30,456 bases of DNA, taken from the NCBI GenBank assembly GCA_934747325.1, contig CAKVGW010000019.1:1-30456 (forward strand). Reading direction: 5' to 3'. Shown one piece after another: positions 24,458-30,456 of the stretch (position 1 is the stretch's first letter; each line of letters opens with the position of its first letter). The notes below the pieces were generated by a model, which made no database searches, was not told the origin of the DNA, and saw only the letters and a list, made by a program, of their open reading frames with translations. The translations under genes were made by a program, and so were the position numbers. Source of the stretch: an uncultured Candidatus Melainabacteria bacterium (GTDB lineage: Bacteria > Cyanobacteriota > Vampirovibrionia > Gastranaerophilales > Gastranaerophilaceae).

Positions 24458-24822
24458 ACGAAATTAAAGCTTTGTGGGACGGTTTATGGACAGTTTTTAA
24501 ACACTTGTTTAAAAAGCCAGTAACATTAGAATATCCTGAAAAACGTCGTGAATTAAATGACGAATTTCGTGGTAAATTAGAAGTTAAAGGCTGTATCGGT
24601 TGCAAAATTTGTCAAAAAGTTTGTCCGACAGGTGCTATTAGTATTGATAAAACGCTAGAAAAAACGGTTTACAAAATAGATATGAAAAAATGTATATTCT
24701 GCGGAAACTGTGTTTATTATTGTCCAAAATCTGCGGTTCGAATGACAAAAGAATATGAACTTGCAACTGATAAAAAAGAAGATTTGATTTTAGTTTTTGA
24801 AGAGGTGAATAATGCTGAATAA
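24451..24822 (+). CDS. nuoI: Complex I subunit I (two [4Fe-4S] ferredoxin-like)
   Basis: Electron-wire subunit with clusters N6a and N6b, 123 residues, a compact form. It has two CxxCxxCxxxCP motifs: Cys48, 51, 54, 58 in CIGCKICQKVCP and Cys81, 84, 87, 91 in CIFCGNCVYYCP. Because NuoEFG are absent, this subunit is the likely entry point for electrons from a soluble donor such as ferredoxin (inference). GGAGG precedes the ATG. It overlaps nuoH by 7 nt and nuoJ by 11 nt. Confidence 0.96.
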   Translation: MLNEIKALWDGLWTVFKHLFKKPVTLEYPEKRRELNDEFRGKLEVKGCIGCKICQKVCPTGAISIDKTLEKTVYKIDMKKCIFCGNCVYYCPKSAVRMTKEYELATDKKEDLILVFEEVNNAE

Positions 24823-25348
24823 TCCTGTATTTTTCTATATAGCATCAGTCGGTATAATATTATTTGCCTTGCTTTCATTGTTTGCAAAGAATGTTATTTA
24901 TTCACTTCTTTGGGCTATTTTAGTTTTCTTTTTTGGTGCAGTAATATTTTTTATATTAGGTTCAGAATATAACGCAATTATTCAAGCAGCAGTTTACGGG
25001 CTTGCTGTACCAATAATTATTGGAATTTCAATAATGTTTAGGGGCAAACCTAAAAAAGATGAATCTGACACTAAAAAATTTATATTGCCATACATAACAA
25101 TTATGTCCGCAGGAATTTTTGTATTGGCATTTGTTTATTTAATTATGATGTCGCTTGTTATGATGCCTGACACATTTAATTTAATGGATACAGCGCATAT
25201 AACTGCATTTGATAATATTTCAGCGTTTGCAAAAGGAATTTTTGTAGATTACGTTTGGGCATTCGAACTTGTTTCATTACTGCTTTTGATTGTAATTGCA
25301 GGAATTTCGATGTTGGAAAGGAGGGGAGGAAAAGGGAATAAGGTGTAA
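24812..25348 (+). CDS. nuoJ: Complex I subunit J
   Basis: Membrane subunit, 178 residues with five hydrophobic helices. The pi-bulge helix corresponds to SEYNAIIQAAVYGLAVPIII. The extreme C-terminus after SMLERR (GGKGNKV and the stop) is encoded by a CCCCTCTCC-family repeat whose sequence is shared with the nuoK-nuoL spacer. AGAGG precedes the ATG inside nuoI. The operon's tight overlaps end here: a 52-nt repeat spacer separates it from nuoK. Confidence 0.93.
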   Translation: MLNNPVFFYIASVGIILFALLSLFAKNVIYSLLWAILVFFFGAVIFFILGSEYNAIIQAAVYGLAVPIIIGISIMFRGKPKKDESDTKKFILPYITIMSAGIFVLAFVYLIMMSLVMMPDTFNLMDTAHITAFDNISAFAKGIFVDYVWAFELVSLLLLIVIAGISMLERRGGKGNKV

Positions 25349-25374
25349 GCCCCTCTCCAAGGGGGAGGGAATAG
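25349..25374. repeat. CCCCTCTCC-family repeat between nuoJ and nuoK
   Basis: GCCCCTCTCCAAGGGGGAGGG, a self-complementary CCCCTCTCC/GGGGGAGGG unit. The upstream AAAGGGAATA segment inside nuoJ also matches the copy after nuoK, so the element begins within the nuoJ coding sequence at about 25320. Confidence 0.8.
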
Positions 25375-25400
25375 CAGTTACCTTATTCTTTTTCTAAGTT

Positions 25401-25700
25401 ATGACTATCTACCACTACTTGTTTATAGGCTTACTACTCTTCCTAATCGGGCTTTTAGGTTCGGTTCTATTGAAGAGTGTAATAAAAATTTTAATCTCTA
25501 TTGAATTTATGCTTTTAGGTATAAACATAAATTTTATAACCTTTGCAACTTATTGCGACAATATAAATTTTGAAGGTTATATAATCTCTTTATTTTATAT
25601 CGGCTTAGGTGCAGTAGAACTCGCAGTTGCGTTATATATCTTTTATCTGATGTTTCAGAAAAAAGAAAGTGATAATATAGATAAATATACGGATTTGTAA
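25401..25700 (+). CDS. nuoK: Complex I subunit K
   Basis: Small membrane subunit, 99 residues with three helices. The conserved glutamates of the proton path are in ISIEFMLLGININF (helix 2) and GAVELAVALYIF (helix 3). It has no visible ribosome binding site before its ATG, unlike nuoA-nuoJ, probably because the repeat insertion separated it from nuoJ. Its stop is followed by a 231-nt structured spacer. Confidence 0.95.
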   Translation: MTIYHYLFIGLLLFLIGLLGSVLLKSVIKILISIEFMLLGININFITFATYCDNINFEGYIISLFYIGLGAVELAVALYIFYLMFQKKESDNIDKYTDL

Positions 25701-25931
25701 GAAAGGGGGATTAAAGGGAATAGGAGAATAAAGCGTTAGCCCCTCTCCAAGGGGGAGGGAGAAGTTGTTAGCGAGGCTATGACGAGTGTTACAACTTCGG
25801 GAGGGGGCTTATTATGATTGTATTAAAGGAAATCCCCCACCCGAATTTCTAAGTTTCGCAAAGCTCAACTTAAAATTCTACCCTCCCCCTTGGAGAGGGG
25901 CTAACGCCACAGAATCTTATTCCCCACCCAT
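25701..25931. repeat. Long nested palindromic element between nuoK and nuoL
   Basis: Two CCCCTCTCC-family copies face each other. The 27-bp arms (25733-25759 and 25881-25907) are perfectly complementary. The 121-nt loop holds GAAGTTGT (25761-25768) paired with ACAACTTC (25791-25798), and CGGGAGGGGG (25798-25807) paired with CCCCCACCCG (25834-25843) with one mismatch. The whole spacer would fold into a branched RNA within the nuo transcript. No gene is seen in it. Confidence 0.85.
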
Positions 25932-27758
25932 ATGCCAAACATAATACTTGACAACACCTACCTAATTCTACTTCTCCCACTATGGATATTTTTAATCATA
26001 ATGGGCGGACGATTTTTCTCTGTTTATGTAAATAAAAGAATTATTTATACATTAACACTTTTATCATCGTTTTTAGGTGCGCTTTTGTGCTCAACCAGTT
26101 TACTTAAATTCGAAGAAACAATCGAACAAAGTTTTTCGTTTATAAAAATAAATAATTTTATGATTACTTGCGGAGTACATATAGATAAATTATCACTTAT
26201 AATAGCTCTTTGTTTGTTTGTCATAAGCTTTTTGGTGCAAGCGTTTTCAATGTTTTATATGAAAAATGAAGCGAAAATTTACAGATTTTTTGCATACTTG
26301 AATTTATTCAATTTCACAATGGCAGGACTTTTATTCAGCCCAAACCTTTTCCAAATGTATTTCTTTTGGGAACTTGTCGGAGTGATGTCTTATTTGCTTA
26401 TTGGCTTTGATTACAAGAAAAAAGAAAAATCCAATGCTTCTAAACGAGTATTTCTGATGAATAGAATCGGTGATACAGCCTTAATTGCAGGCATAATTTC
26501 GGTTTCTTACTTTATGTATAATTACGCCGGAAATTCTTCTTTTGCAACTTTGTCATTTGAAGATATGAATGCTATTTCTACGCTTTTATGTGCATATACT
26601 TCCACACCAATGTTTTACGTAATTTGCGGTTTGTTCATAATCGGTGCTGCCGTAAAATCCGCACAATTTCCGTTTTATACATGGTTACAGGATGCAATGG
26701 AAGCAAAGCTTCCCGTAAGTGCGCTTTTACACTCGGCGACAATGGTTGTAGCCGGTGTTTATTTGCTTATTAGAATGTTGCCGTTCTTTAGCTTAGATAA
26801 TAATTTATTAATATTTATTATAAGCCTAGGACTTCTAACCGCGCTTGTTTGTTCTGTTTTAGCTTCAATAGAAACACATCCTAAGAAAGTTTTGGCATAC
26901 TCAACTTCTGCCAATTTAGGTTTGATGTTTTTAGCCGTTGGAACTCAAAACGTGAAAGCTGCAGTTGTATTTTTGGTTGCACATGCATTAATAAAATCAA
27001 TGTTATTTTTAGCGTTAGATACAAAAAACAGTTATGTCGGCTATGTAACATTCTTACTCGGCGCGCTTAGTTTGTCAGGTTTAATTTTCTCAGGCATGAT
27101 TGCTAAAGAAGTTATTTTTACTTCATTGAGCGGATTTGAGGCAATTGTATTTTGCATAATTTCATTTGTAACGGCTTTTTACATAATGAGAATTTCTGTT
27201 TTAATGATTCAAAATGAAAAACTTGAAAATAAAATTGATTGGGCAGAATACTTACCAATTGCTATATTATTTATTTTAAATATCGCATTTTATTTCTTTA
27301 TAAGACGTCATAGCGAATACAAAATAGCAGAACCTTTCTATACTGCACTTGCAGGCTGGGTTGTTGTTTATATTTGTTATATGAAAAATTGGCTTACAAA
27401 AATAAATGAAACACCAAAATTTTTAGAAAAATTTTATAATAATATTTTGAGTTTTGTTTATGAAAGAATTGCTTTAGCTTGCAATTTTGTAGACGTGAAG
27501 ATTCTAAGTAATTACAAACCTTTTGGTACAGTTTTGAAAATTGGAGTTAAAGTTTCTGATTTTATTGAAACATATATAATGAACGGCATTGTAAATATTG
27601 TGGCGACCGGCTCTAAAAAGATTTCTGAAACAGATTCAATTTTGCAGAGCGGAAATGTACAAACGTATAATGCGTATGCGTTTATTTTAGTTACAATAGT
27701 AATAACGTTCGTAATTGTGACGTATAAATGGGTGCTTAGTCAAATGGGGATTGGATAA
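25932..27758 (+). CDS. nuoL: Complex I subunit L (antiporter-like proton pump)
   Basis: Largest membrane proton-pumping subunit, 608 residues, normal length. The Mrp-antiporter core is complete: FFWELVGVMSYLLIGF with the key Glu, AAVKSAQFPFYTWLQDAMEA with the Lys and loop, then LLHSATMVVAGVYLLIR and VAHALIKSMLFLALDTKNS. The C-terminal part has the lateral-helix region and a final membrane helix (near 590). The ATG at 25932 gives the canonical N-terminus but has no visible ribosome binding site, since the spacer before it is repeat sequence. Confidence 0.96.
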   Translation: MPNIILDNTYLILLLPLWIFLIIMGGRFFSVYVNKRIIYTLTLLSSFLGALLCSTSLLKFEETIEQSFSFIKINNFMITCGVHIDKLSLIIALCLFVISFLVQAFSMFYMKNEAKIYRFFAYLNLFNFTMAGLLFSPNLFQMYFFWELVGVMSYLLIGFDYKKKEKSNASKRVFLMNRIGDTALIAGIISVSYFMYNYAGNSSFATLSFEDMNAISTLLCAYTSTPMFYVICGLFIIGAAVKSAQFPFYTWLQDAMEAKLPVSALLHSATMVVAGVYLLIRMLPFFSLDNNLLIFIISLGLLTALVCSVLASIETHPKKVLAYSTSANLGLMFLAVGTQNVKAAVVFLVAHALIKSMLFLALDTKNSYVGYVTFLLGALSLSGLIFSGMIAKEVIFTSLSGFEAIVFCIISFVTAFYIMRISVLMIQNEKLENKIDWAEYLPIAILFILNIAFYFFIRRHSEYKIAEPFYTALAGWVVVYICYMKNWLTKINETPKFLEKFYNNILSFVYERIALACNFVDVKILSNYKPFGTVLKIGVKVSDFIETYIMNGIVNIVATGSKKISETDSILQSGNVQTYNAYAFILVTIVITFVIVTYKWVLSQMGIG

Positions 27759-27873
27759 ATGAGAAAAGTTATCGGTGCAAAAAATTGCACCCTACAATCT
27801 ATTCGTCCCCCTCACCTACAACCCCTCTCTCACAAAAGGCGAGGGGAGTAAATAACAAATAACGGAGAAAACG
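27759..27873. repeat. Repeat spacer between nuoL and nuoM
   Basis: It contains a GGTGCAA (27774-27780)/TTGCACC (27785-27791) hairpin followed by CCCTACA, a type common in intergenic bacterial repeats. It also has a CCCCTC (27822-27827)/GAGGGG (27841-27846) hairpin of the CCCCTCTCC family. A normal ribosome binding site, GGAGAAAACG, stands just before nuoM. Confidence 0.7.
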
Positions 27874-29364
27874 ATGAACATATTTTTATCAATACCATTT
27901 TTAATATTCATGCCACTTGTAGTGTCACTATTTGTGATATCACCTTTATTTACAAAAAACGAAATTGTAGTGCGTCGTTTTACAAAAGGCGTATGCTTAT
28001 TCCACTTTTTGTATTCGATTTTGATGCTGGCATGTTTTGATTCGGCGAACCCGTATACAAGTGAAATTCATTTTTTTGGACTTGATTGGGTGCAATCAAT
28101 CGGAGTTAAATTTGCGTTTCAAATAGATTCTGTATCAATGATTTTAACGGTTTTAACTTCGTTTGTATTTTTACTTGCTGCCTTTGCAAGCAAATTAAAT
28201 ATAAGAAAAAGTCACAAGTTTTATTACTCAATGCTTTTACTTTTGATGGCATCAATTCTTGGTATTTTTACAGCGTCCGATATGTTCGTATTCTTCTTGT
28301 TCTGGGAATTAGAACTTATTCCTGCTTATTTTTTAATTGGCGGGAAATGGAGAGAAGAAGACGAAACCCAACTGGAAAACGCAAAAAAATCAGCAGTAAA
28401 ATATGTTTTGTTCACATTTTTAGGAAGTATGATTATGCTTTTAGGCATTCTACTTTTGCATTATTATAACTTTATTTCAAACGGAATTTTGTCTGCAAAT
28501 TTTGCGGATATTGTAGACTCTGCAATTCCTGATTATATTCAAAATTTAATCGCAATTTGCCTTCTTATCGGTTTTGGAGTGAAACTTCCGATTGTTCCTT
28601 TGCATACTTGGTTGCCTGATGCGCACACAAATGCGCCAACTCCTGTCAGCATGATTTTAGCAGGTATTTTACTTAAAACTGGTGCGTATGGGATTTATAG
28701 ATTTAATTATGAAACCATGCCTGTATCTTTTAATTGGCTTGCACCTACGTTGGCAATTTTTGCTCTTATAAACATAATCTATACAGCATTTATTGCTTAT
28801 GCTCAAACCGATATCAAACGTATCGTTGCTTATTCAAGTATTTCTAATATGGGCTTAATTTTATTAGGACTATGTGCTTTTGATAAAATCGGACTTTCAG
28901 CGTCAGTTTTCCACATGGTGGCTCACGCACTGGTAACTTGTGGTCTGTTTATGATTGCAGGAATCGTATATTTGAGATTTAAAAATAGAGATATTAACAC
29001 GCTTGGTGGTATTGCAACAGTTATGCCGCGTTTGTTCGGTTTTGCAACACTAATTGTGCTTGCGTCAATTGGAGTTCCTGCTTTTGCGCCATTTGTGAGT
29101 GAAATTTTAACAATAATCGGTGCAATGAATTCTGATTTAAGTGAAATTTTAAAATTTTCTGCTGTCTTTTCATTGCCGTTGTTAATTTTGAGTTCTTGTT
29201 ACATGCTAAAATTCTTGCATAGAGGATTTTTTGCAGAGCTTAAACCTGAATACGAAAAAATCAACGACATATCAGTTCATGAGTTTCTGGTTCTTGCAGC
29301 AATTTTAGCAGGGTTGGTAATTTTCGGTTTGTATCCGAACGCAATCTTGGGAATGATAGGATAA
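27874..29364 (+). CDS. nuoM: Complex I subunit M (antiporter-like proton pump)
   Basis: Proton-pumping membrane subunit, 496 residues with about 14 helices. Signature motifs are FFLFWELELIPAYFLIG with the essential Glu, then GVKLPIVPLHTWLPDAHTNA with the key Lys, and ISNMGLILLGLCAF. GGAGAAAACG precedes the ATG, restoring normal initiation after the repeat spacer. nuoN follows 10 nt after the stop. Confidence 0.97.
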   Translation: MNIFLSIPFLIFMPLVVSLFVISPLFTKNEIVVRRFTKGVCLFHFLYSILMLACFDSANPYTSEIHFFGLDWVQSIGVKFAFQIDSVSMILTVLTSFVFLLAAFASKLNIRKSHKFYYSMLLLLMASILGIFTASDMFVFFLFWELELIPAYFLIGGKWREEDETQLENAKKSAVKYVLFTFLGSMIMLLGILLLHYYNFISNGILSANFADIVDSAIPDYIQNLIAICLLIGFGVKLPIVPLHTWLPDAHTNAPTPVSMILAGILLKTGAYGIYRFNYETMPVSFNWLAPTLAIFALINIIYTAFIAYAQTDIKRIVAYSSISNMGLILLGLCAFDKIGLSASVFHMVAHALVTCGLFMIAGIVYLRFKNRDINTLGGIATVMPRLFGFATLIVLASIGVPAFAPFVSEILTIIGAMNSDLSEILKFSAVFSLPLLILSSCYMLKFLHRGFFAELKPEYEKINDISVHEFLVLAAILAGLVIFGLYPNAILGMIG

Positions 29365-29374
29365 GGAGTGCACA

Positions 29375-30456
29375 ATGCTAAACGATATATTTAATGTACT
29401 TCTTCCACAAACTTGCTTAGGATTTTTTATAATTCTTCAACTAATTTTATCTATGTGTATTTCGCCAAGACAATTCAGATTTGCGCGTTTAATTTCTATC
29501 ATAGGAATATCATTGAGTATTGTATTTCTTTCAACGGTGCAAACAGAGCCGCAATATTTTGCATTTCGTAATTCTTTAATGTCAGACAGTTACACCTTGT
29601 TATTTGATTTTGCGGTTTTATTATGCGGATTTTTTACGGCACTTTTAACAAAAAATCTTGTTAAAACAATGAAACGACACGCATATACTTTTCATGCAAT
29701 ACTTTTAACTGCAATTTTTGCGGCTATGAACATAATTTCAGCGAACGATTTTTTGACGCTTTTTGTGTCCGTTGAATTGATGAGTTTTTCAACTTATTTC
29801 TTAATTGCATCATCAAAAGGTTATTATTCAAAAGAAGCAAGTTTCAAATATTTATTAACCTCTGCTATTTCAAGCGGTATATTTTTGTTTGGAGTTTCGT
29901 ATTTGTATGGAATTACGGGCTCTTTGAATCTTACAAAAATTTATGAAGTTGTAGCTAATCAAGAACCTTCAATTATGTACTCAATTTCAGCCATAATGAT
30001 AGTTTTAGGACTTATTTCCAAACTTGCGATATTTCCGTTTGCAAACTGGGTGATTGATGTTTACAAAGGCACAGAAACTTCAATTTTGGCGTTTTTATCA
30101 ACAATTCCAAAACTCGCAATCTTTGGAATTTTATGCAGACTTTTGGTTTTCCCTTTGAGTAACAGCTTTGAACTAACTTTTGCTGTTGCAATAATAGCTT
30201 TAATTACGGCACTTTGGGCGAATACTTATGCAATTCGCGAACACAACGTTAAAGTTATTTTAGCGTGTTCAGCGTCTGCAAATTCATCTTACGCGCTTTT
30301 AGCAGCAAGTCTTGTGTCAGTTTATAATTTATCAACAGTAATTTTTTATCTTTTGTGTTATGTCCTTATGAATATTTCAGCTTTTGCATTTTTAAATATC
30401 TATAACGACAAAAATTCAATGAACGTTGAAGATTTTAAAGGAATTTTTTACAAAAG
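29375..30456 (+). CDS. nuoN: Complex I subunit N (antiporter-like), 3' end outside window
   Basis: Third antiporter-like subunit. 360 codons are visible, starting MLNDIFNVLLPQTCLG; the end lies beyond the window. Helices are regular, and FVSVELMSFSTYFLIASSK corresponds to the Glu-bearing helix. The Lys helix reads ISKLAIFPFANWVIDVYKG, where the His seen in NuoL and NuoM (LHTW) is replaced by Ala-Asn. AAGGAG lies 7 nt before the ATG. It closes an 11-gene complex I set. Confidence 0.95.
   Translation, partial: MLNDIFNVLLPQTCLGFFIILQLILSMCISPRQFRFARLISIIGISLSIVFLSTVQTEPQYFAFRNSLMSDSYTLLFDFAVLLCGFFTALLTKNLVKTMKRHAYTFHAILLTAIFAAMNIISANDFLTLFVSVELMSFSTYFLIASSKGYYSKEASFKYLLTSAISSGIFLFGVSYLYGITGSLNLTKIYEVVANQEPSIMYSISAIMIVLGLISKLAIFPFANWVIDVYKGTETSILAFLSTIPKLAIFGILCRLLVFPLSNSFELTFAVAIIALITALWANTYAIREHNVKVILACSASANSSYALLAASLVSVYNLSTVIFYLLCYVLMNISAFAFLNIYNDKNSMNVEDFKGIFYK

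Overview
The window is about 30 kb of AT-rich bacterial chromosome made mostly of conserved vertical genes: argS, priA, rplS, rbgA, lepB, ispF, SRP RNA and nuoA-N. Between them lie small proteins I do not recognise and many short palindromic repeats. I infer a host-associated, non-photosynthetic relative of cyanobacteria (Vampirovibrionia/Melainabacteria, probably Gastranaerophilales). The grounds are low GC, a flagellin, a complex I without the NADH module, and lineage-style small proteins carrying an F-K/R-G motif. This placement rests on recollection of such genomes and was not tested by a search.

Layout. Positions 1-9.85 kb are all on the minus strand: argS (3' end outside the window), a membrane protein, priA, an M16 peptidase, a Ser/Gly/Cys repeat protein, a 68-residue protein and a 487-residue membrane protein. 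From 10.0 to 11.3 kb are rplS and rbgA, overlapping by 14 nt. They converge on a small winged-helix-like gene. From 11.7 to 15.95 kb are an MFS transporter, a palindromic repeat block, a short polyprenyl synthase coupled to lepB, and a stand-alone flagellin gene with a structured leader and a strong terminator. From 16.0 to 20.5 kb are ispF (minus), a TPR protein with a translationally coupled lipoprotein, another F-K-G small protein, and an LD-carboxypeptidase. A large SRP RNA with an Alu-like domain and its own promoter and terminator lies at 20.56-20.82 kb. From 21.0 kb to the end is nuoABCDHIJKLMN, with nuoN cut by the window.

How the genes work together. The nuo genes encode a proton-pumping 11-subunit complex I in which NuoD is followed directly by NuoH, so NuoEFG are absent here and ferredoxin or another donor is the likely electron source. 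LepB, SRP RNA, the lipoprotein and the signal-peptide TPR protein belong to export and envelope functions. PriA, RplS, RbgA and ArgS are replication and translation housekeeping.

Most interesting signals. (1) An F-K/R-G-type motif recurs in five otherwise unrelated proteins. (2) A 117-residue protein has three 12-residue GESCG repeats with one Cys each, upstream of an M16 peptidase. (3) Five genes without a ribosome binding site have a -10 box exactly 6 nt before the ATG, which predicts leaderless mRNAs. (4) Repeats of a CCCCTCTCC family lie inside the nuo operon, supply the NuoJ C-terminus, and apparently add about 16 residues in frame to the LD-carboxypeptidase.
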